This document shows positions 46,692 to 57,029 of a stretch of 64,000 nt of DNA, one piece after another (positions within the stretch are counted from its first letter, which is position 1; each line of letters opens with the position of its first letter). Below the pieces are notes generated by a model. The model made no database searches. It worked only from the letters and a program-made list of their open reading frames with translations, and had not been told where the DNA came from. Origin of the DNA: Priestia megaterium (GTDB lineage Bacteria > Bacillota > Bacilli > Bacillales > Bacillaceae_H); NCBI RefSeq assembly GCF_009497655.1, contig NZ_CP023317.1:4741501-4805500 (forward strand), in the 5' to 3' direction. A program made the translations under genes and the position numbers.

Positions 46692-46940
46692 TCATGTGTT
46701 GCCTATTTTTAAAAGTAAGCGTTTTCTTAATGGGATACCTGTTATTTTTCCATATTCCACTTCTTCTCCATCCATTTCTACTACAGGAATCGCAAGGTGA
46801 TACTTTTCCAGCCACTCATCGTTTTTGTAAATATCTCGTTCCATAAGCTGAAAGGGAAACTCAGACTGCATCTCTGCAAGCAGCTTCTTTGCATCATCGC
46901 ATAAATGACAGCCATTTTTGGTATATAGTACGACTTCCAC
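46692..46940 (-). CDS. Glutaredoxin-like protein
   Basis: Thioredoxin-fold protein of 82 residues. Active-site CHLC is near residue 11 (NGCHLCDDAKKLL), with a third Cys just before it, and cis-Pro in AIPVVEMDGEEV. Family DUF836/glutaredoxin 2-like. GTG start at 46940 after AAAGGAGTGG; an overlapping ATG is in another frame. Lies 12 bp downstream of rpoN; this rpoN-glutaredoxin-cggR order is seen in related Bacillaceae as far as I recall. Confidence 0.8.
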   Translation of the reverse strand: MEVVLYTKNGCHLCDDAKKLLAEMQSEFPFQLMERDIYKNDEWLEKYHLAIPVVEMDGEEVEYGKITGIPLRKRLLLKIGNT

Positions 46941-46952
46941 ATTCCCACTCCT

Positions 46953-48263
46953 TTACTGCGTGACAAAAAGTTTTCGTTGACTGGATGGTAGAACGTTTAA
47001 TTGGTCTCGATATTTGGCTACCGTTCTTCTTGAAATAGTAACGTTATAATTGCTTTGCAAGACGTTAGCCAACTGCTGATCTGAAAGCGGACGCTGTTTG
47101 TTTTCTTCTGATACTAGCTTTTTAAGCAGTTCTTTTACGTGAGTTGTAGAAGTCGCTTCGTTGTTGCCCAGTTGAATACTAGTTGAGAAAAAAGATTTCA
47201 TTGAAAAGGTGCCAAAAGGCGTTTGAATATATTTGTGCCGAGTAGCACGGCTAATCGTTGATTCATGCACAGAGGTTTGTTCCGCTACTTCCTTCATCGT
47301 TAACGGCTTCAAATACGAAGGGCCCTTTTTAAAAAATGCTTCTTGTTCAACGAGTAAAGTATTCATTAATGCGTTTAATGTGTCTTTGCGTGTGTGTAAA
47401 CTTTTCATAATCCATTGAAATTCACGATATTTCTCTTGCAAATAAGAAAACATTTCTTGGTTCTGCTTATTTTTCAGCTGAAGTTTGTATTGTTCGTTCA
47501 CTGAAAGACGAGGTTCCAAATCCTCATTTGCATAAGCAACGACATTTCCATCTTCAATTTTCACAATAAAATCCGGTACAATGAATCGTTCATTGGACTT
47601 CATATAAAATGATCCAGGACGAGGATTTAATTTCTTAATCTGTTCATGTAATTGTTGAAGAGCTTCAAGTGAGATTTGACATAACTTTGAGATTTTCATC
47701 CATTTTTTATAAGCAAATTCCTCAAAGTGATGTGTCAAAATTTGCTCTATTTTTTCTGTCCATTGATTACTTCTTTTTAATTGGAGCATTAAGCACTCCT
47801 GTAAACTTCTCGCCCCTACTCCTGCCGGGTCCATCTGCTGCACAAGTTGAAGAGCCTTTTCAACCTGCTCTTGATCTTGGCCAAGCTGGTTAGCAAGTAT
47901 GATTAACTCATCGTGCAAATAGCCAGCATCATCCAGACTATGAATAACAAACTCAACGGCTGCCTGCTCACATTCATCTAATTTTAATAATGCGGATTGA
48001 TTCATTAAATGTTCGTACAGCGTTTCTTTAGGAGCTGGTATACTGCTCATATAATCTGTTGAATCAGAAGTTGCATGATTTTTTTGATTGTGAGATGTAT
48101 TGACGGGCAGCTCTGAAAAATCTATAAGCGGATTTTGAAGCGCCTGCTCATGTAAAAACGCTACAATATCCATCGATGAATATTGTAAAAGAGAAATAGC
48201 TTGTGATAATTCTTTTGACATCGTCAGTTTTAACGACTGCTGCTGAAATAATCCAATTTCCAT
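46953..48263 (-). CDS. rpoN: RNA polymerase sigma-54 factor (SigL)
   Basis: Sigma factor for -24/-12 promoters that need enhancer-binding activators (in Bacillus: levanase, arginine, acetoin and branched-chain amino acid genes). 436 residues: Gln/Leu-rich activator region (QQQSLKLTMSKELSQAISLLQ at the N-terminus, in part), core-binding domain, the cross-linking/HTH region with TSVHESTISRATRHK, and the RpoN box RRTVAKYRDQL near the C-terminus. I start at ATG 48263 after GGGGAGGGGAG. A near-perfect cre site lies 33 bp upstream, in agreement with CcpA repression of sigL in B. subtilis. Confidence 0.94.
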   Translation of the reverse strand: MEIGLFQQQSLKLTMSKELSQAISLLQYSSMDIVAFLHEQALQNPLIDFSELPVNTSHNQKNHATSDSTDYMSSIPAPKETLYEHLMNQSALLKLDECEQAAVEFVIHSLDDAGYLHDELIILANQLGQDQEQVEKALQLVQQMDPAGVGARSLQECLMLQLKRSNQWTEKIEQILTHHFEEFAYKKWMKISKLCQISLEALQQLHEQIKKLNPRPGSFYMKSNERFIVPDFIVKIEDGNVVAYANEDLEPRLSVNEQYKLQLKNKQNQEMFSYLQEKYREFQWIMKSLHTRKDTLNALMNTLLVEQEAFFKKGPSYLKPLTMKEVAEQTSVHESTISRATRHKYIQTPFGTFSMKSFFSTSIQLGNNEATSTTHVKELLKKLVSEENKQRPLSDQQLANVLQSNYNVTISRRTVAKYRDQLNVLPSSQRKLFVTQ

Positions 48264-48295
48264 TATTTCTCCCCTCCCCTTCATCTATTTTACTA

Positions 48296-48309
48296 TAAAA
48301 ACGCTTTCA
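48296..48309. promoter_or_regulatory. Probable CcpA cre site upstream of rpoN
   Basis: TAAAAACGCTTTCA differs from the symmetric cre consensus TGAAARCGYTTTCA at one position only. It lies 33-46 bp upstream of the rpoN start, next to a TAAAAT -10-like sequence, so CcpA could block transcription in the presence of glucose. Confidence 0.65.
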
Positions 48310-48482
48310 AAGAGCATGTAACTATTTTTTATATGTAATTTTTTCATCAAAAAATCTCCGTCAACCTTTGTTAACGAAGCATTTCATCCTATTTTTAGTT
48401 ACTAACCATCAAAAAAGTAATAGAGCTATACACCTTTATAACTTTTCATTATAATTCGCGCCTACTACATGATCCGAGTACT

Positions 48483-48517
48483 AATTCGACATGACGTTTT
48501 CTGCGTCATGTCGAATT
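48483..48517. terminator. Strong hairpin between the lipoprotein gene and rpoN
   Basis: Perfect 14-bp inverted repeat AATTCGACATGACG with a 7-nt loop, located 33 bp after the lipoprotein stop. It lacks a real T-tract on the minus strand (TAGTACTCGG follows) but has TTTTCTG on the plus strand. It probably marks the 3' end of the lipoprotein mRNA. The rest of the 286-bp gap to rpoN shows only the cre site. Confidence 0.5.
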
Positions 48518-48549
48518 TTCTGCATTTGTATAATATATAGAAGAATTGC

Positions 48550-49224
48550 TTATTGAATAGTTTGTGCCATTTGCATAAACTTGTCTAAGTTTTCTGCGTC
48601 ATTTTTCGTAAAAATGGTTAGCTTCATTGGTTTCTTTCCTTTAACCAACACGGCGTTTACCGTATGATCGCCAGATGTGGCTTCATACCAGACAGAATCT
48701 TTGAAGATTCCATTCTCTTCAAAATTCTTTTTCTCTGCTGCATTTTTATTAACTGCTGTTGCCGTTTGTTTAACAGATTGAGCAGCGTCATCCAGCGATG
48801 CTTCTGATGAAAGCATTTCAATACGCATAAATTGAGAATCATCTGAAGTTAACACTAACGCATCTTTTCCAGGTTCTTCACCCGTTAGTTTATAGCCGTC
48901 CATTACTTGAATAGAATAATCTTGTTCTGGGCTTTTTGTTAGTTTTGTTTCTGAAGAAGACCTTGACTGCCCACCTTCCGCCGTTTCGCTAGTCGATGAT
49001 TGACTTCCTGAAGGTTCGGCTGAGACCTCAGCAGAATCCGCATCTTTTTTCGACTCTTCTTTTGCAGCGCCTGATGTTTGATCAGATTTAGAAGCTGTAT
49101 CCTGCTGAACATTTTCTGCTTGATCATTAGACTTCGGCTGAGCAGAATCTTCGTTCGTCCCGCATGCAGATAGTAATAGGGCTACCGATGCACTGACAAT
49201 GAAAAGTTTGTTCATGTATTTCAT
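48550..49224 (-). CDS. Hypothetical lipoprotein
   Basis: I do not recognise the family. The 224-residue precursor has a signal peptide ending LLSACG with lipid-modified Cys21, then about 90 residues of low-complexity Ser/Glu/Lys/Gln linker (residues about 25-110), and a small C-terminal domain of about 110 residues beginning YSIQVMDGYKLTGEEPGKD and ending MQMAQTIQ. The start at 49224 follows GGAGGAATAA; earlier codons in frame have no ribosome binding site. It is monocistronic between tRNA-Arg and rpoN. The long flexible stalk suggests a surface-exposed domain that has to reach through the cell wall. Confidence 0.75.
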   Translation of the reverse strand: MKYMNKLFIVSASVALLLSACGTNEDSAQPKSNDQAENVQQDTASKSDQTSGAAKEESKKDADSAEVSAEPSGSQSSTSETAEGGQSRSSSETKLTKSPEQDYSIQVMDGYKLTGEEPGKDALVLTSDDSQFMRIEMLSSEASLDDAAQSVKQTATAVNKNAAEKKNFEENGIFKDSVWYEATSGDHTVNAVLVKGKKPMKLTIFTKNDAENLDKFMQMAQTIQ

Positions 49225-49392
49225 ATTTATTCCTCCTCCGTGTTTCTTTTCCTTATATACTGTTTTATAGTATTCTGACAAATTCCGCAACCGGTACAAT
49301 GGAATTAATTTCTTGCTTCCTTACGCGTATAAAGGGTTATAGAAGGAAAATAAATATTATTTTTTGAGAAGATGAGCCTTTTTACTCAAAAT

Positions 49393-49421
49393 AAAAAACG
49401 TTGCGTAATCCGCAACGTTTT
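49393..49421 (-). terminator. Terminator of the tRNA-Arg gene
   Basis: 11-bp stem AAAACGTTGCG / CGCAACGTTTT, loop of five, followed by TTATTTT on the minus strand. Confidence 0.85.
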
Positions 49422-49425
49422 AAGA

Positions 49426-49497
49426 CGCCCTCGACAGGATTCGAACCCACCCTAAGAGAACCGGAATCTCTTGTGCTATCCACTACACTACGAGGGC
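49426..49497 (-). tRNA. tRNA-Arg(CCG)
   Basis: Cloverleaf on the minus strand: acceptor GCCCTCG/CGAGGGC with discriminator G, D-arm in TAGTGTAGTGGATAGCAC, anticodon stem AGAGA/TCTCT around loop TTCCGGT (anticodon CCG), and T-arm GGGTTCGAATCC. The 3' CCA is not encoded. It reads CGG arginine codons. Single tRNA gene with its own terminator. Confidence 0.93.
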
Positions 49498-49647
49498 ATA
49501 TTTGTCACAACTTCCATTATAGGAGAGAAAACTTCTCTTTTCAATAGAATACTACGTTTATTTTTTTAAGAAGGGGGAAAAATTTTAATAATGTCAAAGA
49601 GGAATACATAGTCTTTTAAGCGAATATGTGTAGTAGAGGTTCTTTTG

Positions 49648-49677
49648 TTTGACCTTTATTGACCATACGTGTATTAT
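49648..49677 (+). promoter_or_regulatory. clpP promoter with CtsR box
   Basis: -35 TTGACC (49649-49654) and -10 TATTAT (49672-49677), 17 bp apart. TTTGACCTTTATTGACC (49648-49664) is, on the other strand, GGTCAAT-AAA-GGTCAAA, a match to the CtsR heptad repeat GGTCAAA-NAN-GGTCAAA with one mismatch. CtsR bound here would repress clpP until heat or protein stress. Confidence 0.88.
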
Positions 49678-49717
49678 AGGTACATAACAAATTATTCTTG
49701 TTAAGGAGGAATTTAAT

Positions 49718-50305
49718 ATGAACTTAATTCCTACAGTTATTGAACAAACAAACCGTGGTGAACGTGCTTATGACATTTATTCACGTTTATTAAAAGACCG
49801 CATTATTATTTTAGGTAGTGCTATTGATGATAATGTAGCTAACTCGATCGTTTCTCAGCTTCTATTCTTAGCTGCTGAAGACCCAGAAAAAGATATCTCA
49901 CTTTATATCAACAGCCCAGGTGGCTCTATTACAGCTGGAATGGCTATCTATGATACGATGCAATTCATTAAGCCAAAAGTTTCTACAATTTGTATCGGTA
50001 TGGCTGCATCAATGGGTGCTTTCTTACTGGCTGCTGGTGAAAAGGGCAAACGTTTTGCTCTTCCAAACAGCGAAGTAATGATTCATCAACCTCTTGGTGG
50101 TGCTCAAGGACAAGCTACTGAAATCGAAATTGCGGCAAAACGTATTCTATTCTTACGTGAAAAACTAAATTCAATTTTAGCTGAGCGTACAGGTCAACCG
50201 TTAGAAGTGCTACAACGTGATACAGATCGTGATAATTTCATGACTGCTGAACGCGCTTTAGAATACGGTCTAATTGACAAAGTATTAGAAAACGACCCTA
50301 AATAA
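49718..50305 (+). CDS. clpP: ATP-dependent Clp protease proteolytic subunit
   Basis: Serine peptidase that forms the tetradecameric barrel used by ClpX, ClpC and ClpE. 195 residues with catalytic Ser98 (GMAASMGAF), His123 (MIHQPLGG) and Asp172 region (DTDRDN). ATG start after AAGGAGGAA. Controlled by a CtsR box in its promoter. Convergent with crh, as in B. subtilis, and also the protease that degrades tmRNA-tagged proteins. Confidence 0.97.
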   Translation: MNLIPTVIEQTNRGERAYDIYSRLLKDRIIILGSAIDDNVANSIVSQLLFLAAEDPEKDISLYINSPGGSITAGMAIYDTMQFIKPKVSTICIGMAASMGAFLLAAGEKGKRFALPNSEVMIHQPLGGAQGQATEIEIAAKRILFLREKLNSILAERTGQPLEVLQRDTDRDNFMTAERALEYGLIDKVLENDPK

Positions 50306-50342
50306 GAAAAAAGCCTTTCCCACTTTGGGAAAGGCTTTTTTA
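50306..50342. terminator. Bidirectional terminator between clpP and crh
   Basis: AAAAAAGCCTTTCCCA / TGGGAAAGGCTTTTTT stem with a small loop; overlaps the crh stop codon. Confidence 0.88.
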
Positions 50343-50594
50343 TGCATCGTTCTCTACGTAAGCGACTAACGCATCCATTGCTTCTTTTTCATCTACCCCT
50401 TCAACAATGAGCGTAATAAGAGAACCGTTATTAATCGCTAAGCTCATTAACCCCATGATACTTTTAGCGTTGACTACTTTCTCATCTTTCTTCAAGTACA
50501 CATCAGATGTAAAACGAGTTGCTTCTTGCACGAATAGTGCCGCAACACGAGCTTGTAATCCCGTTTTTAATTTTACTTCTACTTGTTTTTCCAT
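50340..50594 (-). CDS. crh: HPr-like protein Crh
   Basis: Catabolite-repression corepressor: Ser-phosphorylated Crh helps CcpA and binds GapA and methylglyoxal synthase. 84 residues with the HPr fold. The PTS histidine is replaced by Gln14 (TGLQARVAALF; Gln15 in B. subtilis numbering), so it cannot carry phosphate for sugar transport, while Ser45 in AKSIMGLMS is the HPrK site. Last gene of yvcI-rapZ-yvcK-whiA-crh. Confidence 0.94.
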   Translation of the reverse strand: MEKQVEVKLKTGLQARVAALFVQEATRFTSDVYLKKDEKVVNAKSIMGLMSLAINNGSLITLIVEGVDEKEAMDALVAYVENDA

Positions 50595-50622
50595 GATAAA
50601 ATCCTCCCCCTTGCAATTCCCC

Positions 50623-51567
50623 TTATGTGACTGGCTGACCGGCGCGAAGCTTGTCTGCTATTTGGTCAATTTTACGCAATCGATGGTTAATGCCTGATTT
50701 GCTAATTTGACCTCCAGATACCATCTCACCAAGCTCCTTTAACGTAACGTCTTGATATTCCACACGCAAACGAGCAATTTCTCTCAGCTTTTCTGGTAAG
50801 ATATCTAATCCAGCTGTTTCATCAATATAACGAATGTTTTCCACTTGACGAATGGCCGCTCCGATTGTTTTGTTTAAGTTAGCTGTTTCACAATTAACTA
50901 AGCGATTAACGGAATTTCGCATATCTCGGACAATTCTTACATCCTCAAACCGTAAAAGAGCGTTATGGGCTCCAATGATATTTAGAAACTCCGTAATTTT
51001 TTCAGCTTCTTTCAAATAGTTAATATAGCCTTTTTTTCGTTCTAATGTTTTACTATTCAATTGAAATTCGTTCATTAAATTGCATAAAGCTTCGTTGTGC
51101 TCTTCATACAATGAAAAGATTTCAAGATGGTACGATGATGTCTCCGGGTTATTAATAGAGCCGCCGGCTAAAAATGCGCCTCTTAAGTAGGATCGCTTAC
51201 AGCATTTCTTTTGTACTAGCTCTGGTGAAATACGATGTGTAAACGTGAATCCTTCTTCTACAATTTTTAAGTCTTCCAAAAGCATTCTTGTTTTCTCTAC
51301 TAATCGAACAATATACACATTGTTTTTCTTCAGCCGCATTTTCTTACGTACAAGCAGTTCTACTGACACATCATAATTTTTCTTAAGCAGGACATAAATG
51401 CGTCGAGCAATCGCTGCATTTTCAGTTTGGACATCAACTGTGAATTTTTTATTCGAAAAAGAAAGTGAACCATTCATTCGAATTAATGCAGAGAGCTCTG
51501 CTTTTGCACAGCAATCCTTGACTTCTAAATTCGTTAACTCTTTTTTTGTTTCTGATGCAAATGACAT
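50623..51567 (-). CDS. whiA: WhiA, DNA-binding protein with LAGLIDADG-like domain
   Basis: Nucleoid-associated protein needed for normal chromosome segregation and cell division in Bacillus. 314 residues: N-terminal degenerate homing-endonuclease-like domain ([21 protein letters not shown], key part LAGGSINNP) and C-terminal helix-turn-helix ([22 protein letters not shown], key part ISKSGINHR). It follows yvcK in the conserved cluster. Confidence 0.95.
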   Translation of the reverse strand: MSFASETKKELTNLEVKDCCAKAELSALIRMNGSLSFSNKKFTVDVQTENAAIARRIYVLLKKNYDVSVELLVRKKMRLKKNNVYIVRLVEKTRMLLEDLKIVEEGFTFTHRISPELVQKKCCKRSYLRGAFLAGGSINNPETSSYHLEIFSLYEEHNEALCNLMNEFQLNSKTLERKKGYINYLKEAEKITEFLNIIGAHNALLRFEDVRIVRDMRNSVNRLVNCETANLNKTIGAAIRQVENIRYIDETAGLDILPEKLREIARLRVEYQDVTLKELGEMVSGGQISKSGINHRLRKIDQIADKLRAGQPVT

Positions 51568-51600
51568 AACTTCACCTCCAATCTACATACAGAAATAGTG

Positions 51601-52587
51601 TTAAACACCAGTATTCGCTTTACCTTGCAGCGATGTCAGCATAGAATACACAAGCTTTGCTACTTTTTTTGTATCATGCCTAATTACGCTGCCGTCATAC
51701 TGAATAATTTGATCTTCAATCACTTCTAAACCTAATTTTAGCAATACTTCACGGTCATATTCTACAGGCTGAGCCTGCTCTACTTGATATTTCTTTTTTA
51801 AAGGTGCCGGAATAGGTGCATTATTGACAATAATCGCATCTAAAAACGCACACGGCATATGGTTGTAAAGCGCTTTAATATGATCACTTGCCTTAAAATC
51901 CAATGTCTCACCCGGCTGCGTCATCACGTTGCACACGTACACTTTCTTTGCTTTTGTCGAACAAAGCTCATTACAAATATCTTGCACCAGTAAATTCGGC
52001 AAAATACTTGTATAAAGACTTCCCGGCCCCAATACAATTAAATCAGCGCGTCGAATAGCTTTTATTGTCTCGATAAGCGGTTTCACATCGGCAGGCGATA
52101 AAAACACTTTATTAATTTTTTTATTAACTTCTGGAATTTTAGATTCACCTGTTACGATGGATCCATCTTGCATCTCCGCATGCAGCACAACACTTTGATT
52201 AGCTGCCGGAAGCACTTTCCCTCTGACGTTTAGTACTTTGCTCATTTCTCGTATAGCATGCACAAAATCGCCAGTAATAGACGTCATAGCTGCAAGCAAC
52301 AAATTGCCAAGAGAATGGCCTGTAAGCTCATTTCCTGTATCAAATCGATGTTGAAAAAGCTCTTCAACTAGTGGCTCTACATCAGATAAAGCAGCTAGCA
52401 CATTTCGAATATCACCAGGAGCAGGGATTTCAAGTTCATCGCGCAATCGGCCAGAACTTCCCCCGTCGTCTGCTACGGTTACGATGGCTGTAAGATCAAG
52501 AGGGTATTCCTTCAACCCTCTTAACAGCACTGGTAAACCCGTTCCTCCCCCAATGACGACAACTTTTGGAAGCTGTTCACTGCTCAT
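51601..52587 (-). CDS. yvcK: YvcK/CofD-like gluconeogenesis and morphogenesis factor
   Basis: UDP-sugar-binding protein required for growth on gluconeogenic carbon sources and for correct PBP1 localisation. 328 residues; [14 protein letters not shown] at the N-terminus, [13 protein letters not shown] and the central [11 protein letters not shown] and [14 protein letters not shown] are typical of the CofD-like fold. Overlaps rapZ by 4 bp (ATGA). Confidence 0.94.
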   Translation of the reverse strand: MSSEQLPKVVVIGGGTGLPVLLRGLKEYPLDLTAIVTVADDGGSSGRLRDELEIPAPGDIRNVLAALSDVEPLVEELFQHRFDTGNELTGHSLGNLLLAAMTSITGDFVHAIREMSKVLNVRGKVLPAANQSVVLHAEMQDGSIVTGESKIPEVNKKINKVFLSPADVKPLIETIKAIRRADLIVLGPGSLYTSILPNLLVQDICNELCSTKAKKVYVCNVMTQPGETLDFKASDHIKALYNHMPCAFLDAIIVNNAPIPAPLKKKYQVEQAQPVEYDREVLLKLGLEVIEDQIIQYDGSVIRHDTKKVAKLVYSMLTSLQGKANTGV

Positions 52588-53477
52588 CTATGATTTTCCT
52601 TTCTCCTCTCAATGTCACGATGAGAAATATGAGTTTTGTATTCATTCTGGAAATGGTGACCTAAATATTCAGCTAATGTGACGGAGCGATGCTGTCCCCC
52701 TGTACACCCTATAGCGATGACCAGCTGGCTTTTACCTTCTCGCTTGTACTGCGGAAGCATAAACGAAAGTAGGTCTACTACTTTTTCAATGAACTTTTGA
52801 GTTTCCGTCCATTTTAATACGTAAGAAGAGACCTCTTCTTCAAGCCCTGTTTTAGGACGCATATGGTCAATATAGTGAGGGTTTGGCAAAAAGCGCACAT
52901 CAAAGACTAAGTCAGCGTCAATAGGCACCCCGTATTTAAAACCAAATGACATCACATTAACAGTAAAAACTTGTGAAGCGTGCGAAGAAAACTGAGTTAA
53001 AATCTTTTCTCTAAGCTCTCTTGGCTTTAACTCTGATGTCTCATAAATAAGCTGAGCTCTTCCTTTTAACTCCTCAAGTAGCTCCCGTTCCATACCAATT
53101 CCTTCTAACGGTAAACCCGAAGGAGCTAGCGGATGTGAACGTCTCGTTTCTTTGTAGCGCGTCACCAGTACAGAATCTTTTGCATCTAAAAATAAAATTT
53201 GTGGCGTGACCCACGTTGTTTCACTCATGTTATCTAATGCTTCAAATAGGCTTTCAAAAAACTCTCTGCCTCGCAAATCCATAACAAGAGCAACTTTATT
53301 CATTTTATTCCCTGACTCTTTCATGAGTTCCAAAAATTTCGGTAGCAATGTAGGGGGTAAATTATCTACACAAAAGAACCCTAAATCTTCAAAACTCTGA
53401 ATTGCTACTGTTTTTCCTGCACCTGACATTCCAGTAATAATCACTAATTGAATATCGCTTACAGACCCAGTACTCAT
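52584..53477 (-). CDS. rapZ: RapZ/YvcJ nucleotide-binding adaptor
   Basis: P-loop protein of 297 residues. Walker [11 protein letters not shown] is at about 16-25, FCVDNLPP follows, and the C-terminal domain has [10 protein letters not shown], the UDP-GlcNAc/RNA-sensing pocket in E. coli RapZ. In B. subtilis YvcJ hydrolyses GTP and affects competence; it is not known to work through GlmY-type small RNAs there. Second gene of the cluster, between the Nudix gene and yvcK. Confidence 0.93.
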   Translation of the reverse strand: MSTGSVSDIQLVIITGMSGAGKTVAIQSFEDLGFFCVDNLPPTLLPKFLELMKESGNKMNKVALVMDLRGREFFESLFEALDNMSETTWVTPQILFLDAKDSVLVTRYKETRRSHPLAPSGLPLEGIGMERELLEELKGRAQLIYETSELKPRELREKILTQFSSHASQVFTVNVMSFGFKYGVPIDADLVFDVRFLPNPHYIDHMRPKTGLEEEVSSYVLKWTETQKFIEKVVDLLSFMLPQYKREGKSQLVIAIGCTGGQHRSVTLAEYLGHHFQNEYKTHISHRDIERRKENHR

Positions 53478-53518
53478 TTTTCATCCCCCTCAATCTATGC
53501 ATACATGTCTATTTATCA

Positions 53519-53986
53519 TTAACAAGGATCAATTCGATAAGATAATAACTCGAAATCCGTTGTATACGTAAAGTTGCCATAAATAACACCCGACCCTTTT
53601 GCTACATAATCGATAATGTGATGATCTCCCGGGGCCATCGGCAATTCACTTACTTCACTCAAATTATGCCAACCGAGTTTGCCTTCTTCTGATTCTAGCA
53701 CATTTGTCCCATCAAAATCTGTAGCAAAAAAAGTAAACATCATCCACTCAGATGAAATTTGATCGTTTTCTTTCATCGTAAATGTAAAAATACCTTTTAC
53801 AGTGGGATTTTTCAAATAAATTCCTGTTTCTTCACGAAATTCTCTTACAACAGAGTCTTTTACAGATTCTCCTTGCTCCATTTTCCCACCCGGGGCCACC
53901 CACCAGTTTCTTCGTGGCTTTTGAAGCAACAATACTTTATCGTCTTTCATTAATACACAATTTGTGACCCTTTGCATGTTTTCCAC
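53519..53986 (-). CDS. yvcI: Nudix hydrolase (YvcI)
   Basis: Pyrophosphohydrolase of 155 residues, probably an 8-oxo-dGTP or nucleoside-diphosphate type. The Nudix box G-x5-E-x7-REUxEExGU is intact: GGKMEQGESVKDSV followed by REFREETGI, near residues 37-60. It heads the operon yvcI-rapZ-yvcK-whiA-crh, 41 bp upstream of rapZ. Substrate unknown. Confidence 0.87.
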   Translation of the reverse strand: MENMQRVTNCVLMKDDKVLLLQKPRRNWWVAPGGKMEQGESVKDSVVREFREETGIYLKNPTVKGIFTFTMKENDQISSEWMMFTFFATDFDGTNVLESEEGKLGWHNLSEVSELPMAPGDHHIIDYVAKGSGVIYGNFTYTTDFELLSYRIDPC

Positions 53987-54125
53987 CTCATCATATGTAT
54001 ACTGACATTTTCTTTTATTATACTACGAAACAAACTTCTCTCACAACGGAGATGAACTAACTATTACTAAATTTTCTGAAAATAAAAACTTGCTGTTATA
54101 TACGTAAATTCAATCTGTTATAGTC

Positions 54126-54158
54126 AAAAAAAAGAGGCATAGGAACACGTCCTATGCC
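54126..54158 (-). terminator. Terminator of trxB
   Basis: GGCATAGGA / TCCTATGCC stem followed by CTCTTTTTTT on the minus strand. Between it and the trxB stop lies a second hairpin near 54182-54210 (GGGG...ACTAT / ATAGT...CCCC). Confidence 0.82.
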
Positions 54159-54280
54159 CGACATACATATATTTTATAAAAGGGGGTCAATTACTATCTA
54201 TATAGTACCCCATCAATGTTTCACAGGTGTTACAGAACAGTTAAAACCGAATTACGTTTTGTAAACGATTGATTTCAGCC

Positions 54281-55249
<969 letters not shown>

Positions 55250-55345
55250 CTAGGAAATTCCTTCGTAGTTGATTCCAAATTTATGGATAATTATTTCGTT
55301 ACCACTATCCTAATATGTTCTTCCTATTATCGTCTATTTTTTTGC

Positions 55346-56848
55346 TCAATTTAATAACGTATTCACAATTTTACTGTACTTTCTAACTGTTGCAGCCGAA
55401 ATGGAATATTGTTTTGCCGCATCGGCTTGAGTAATAGACTGGTTTTGTTCTTTCGCCCATATATATGTGACGGCTGCAGCCCATGCATTTACGTTCACAT
55501 GCTGAAAATCATAGGATTGTTTATATACCTGTACATATACATAAAACCAAAAGCTTAAAAGATCCTGGGTATCACTTTCAGTCTGCGATTCCATCTCCAG
55601 TTCAATAACATCTGCCACCTCAAAAATCACATGTTGTTTATCCTGCCATACATACGTATATACTTCATCCAAAAGTGTACTCATATGTATGGACGATTTG
55701 ATTTCTTCTAAAAGAAGCAGACGCTGCTGTTCAGGAAGCTTTTTTGCCATATACAAGCTGTAAAGCTGATCGTGAACATTGTTTGTTGCACACTTCTTTT
55801 TCGCTGTAACATCCACTTTCGATTGAAAAACCTTCGCAGCTTTTTGACTGATGCGCCAAGGCTCCTCTCCTTCTTTATCAGGAACGTCTTCCAATGCCAG
55901 CTTCCACATTTCTTTAGAGAAGGCTTCATGTCCAGTATAGTAAGAGGCGTATGAAAGCCAATAATGAAATGAGTTGTCTCCTTGAAAACCTTGTGTATAA
56001 AGCTTTTTTAACCATCTGTATGATAGTTTGTATTGACCAATCAACGCAAATGTTGCTCCAAGCTTATAGCGGTGTTCAAATGACATCGGATAAACGCGGC
56101 TAAGCCCGTCTGTAAGCTCCTCAACTTCTTTATGCTTATGGCAATAATAATAGAAAATCAGCTGATTGCATAACGCATGAAGATTTCCAGGGTTTTTCTC
56201 CAATACTTCATTCAGCAAATCCATTGCCTCATCAATTTTATTTAAATAAAAATAAGCTAACGCTAAATTATTATATGCAGACCAGAATTCTGGATACTCA
56301 TCAATTATTTCAGTTAACAAATCCACTGCTTCTTCAAAATTCGTTGCTTCAAGCAGTCGTTTTGCTTGTTCTTGTTTTATAATCAGCATGTCGCCTAGCT
56401 GATTTTTAGGCTCTTCATCTTCTTCATCCACATCAATTGATAGTAAATCTAACAGATCTGTAGCCGATCGAAAGAGGTCACCATTTGGAAAATGCTCAAT
56501 GTAATACATCGCGTATTTTTTTGATTCTTCAAACAGTCCAAGATGCGCATAGCTGTTGGCTATATAGTAGTAACAGCTTCCTAATGTATCGTCCATATGA
56601 TGAATCACATGGAGAAAAAGCTCGTTGGCATCTTGATAATCTCCCTGCTCCGTTAAAGCTACTCCAACGTTTGTAAGAAGCTGTGGATTACGGGCATTTT
56701 CTTTGTTTGCACGCGTTAAATACTTGAGCGCTTTATCTGACTCCTCTTCTTCAAACGCCTGCAGCGCTTTTTCGAAATAGAAGTCACCCGTTTGCGAAAA
56801 TGGAATTACTTGTGCCATTTTTTGAATTACTTTTGAGTGTTTTTCCAT
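55346..56848 (-). CDS. yvcD: TPR-repeat protein (YvcD-like)
   Basis: Cytosolic protein of 500 residues built from about six to eight TPR-like helical pairs (for example DKALKYLTRANKENARNP and NPGNLHALCNQLIFYY regions), without catalytic motifs. It ends in a short helix-turn-helix-like stretch, ITQADAAKQYSISAATVRKY. It matches the position of B. subtilis yvcD, between trxB and hisI. I start at ATG 56848 after GGAGGG; the longer frame upstream has no ribosome binding site. Function unknown; the C-terminus hints at DNA binding or a sigma-like fold. Confidence 0.83.
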   Translation of the reverse strand: MEKHSKVIQKMAQVIPFSQTGDFYFEKALQAFEEEESDKALKYLTRANKENARNPQLLTNVGVALTEQGDYQDANELFLHVIHHMDDTLGSCYYYIANSYAHLGLFEESKKYAMYYIEHFPNGDLFRSATDLLDLLSIDVDEEDEEPKNQLGDMLIIKQEQAKRLLEATNFEEAVDLLTEIIDEYPEFWSAYNNLALAYFYLNKIDEAMDLLNEVLEKNPGNLHALCNQLIFYYYCHKHKEVEELTDGLSRVYPMSFEHRYKLGATFALIGQYKLSYRWLKKLYTQGFQGDNSFHYWLSYASYYTGHEAFSKEMWKLALEDVPDKEGEEPWRISQKAAKVFQSKVDVTAKKKCATNNVHDQLYSLYMAKKLPEQQRLLLLEEIKSSIHMSTLLDEVYTYVWQDKQHVIFEVADVIELEMESQTESDTQDLLSFWFYVYVQVYKQSYDFQHVNVNAWAAAVTYIWAKEQNQSITQADAAKQYSISAATVRKYSKIVNTLLN

Positions 56849-57029
56849 TAAGCCCTCCAAATAAGTTGATAATTTCGACGTTCGTAGTATATCACATTTG
56901 CCAAGAAGTTTAATACCTCTATTCAAAAAAGGAGCCTGCAAGCAGTCGTTTCTTGACGCAAATAAGAGAAGGTTTTGCCTCTTTTATCTAAAATGAGACA
57001 ACTCCTTCTCTCCTTTCACTATGTAGCTA

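Noticed and set aside
46714-46727. cre-like AGTAAGCGTTTTCT
   Set aside because: It lies inside the 3' end of the glutaredoxin gene, is asymmetric and lies behind a terminator, so a role in cggR control is not supported.
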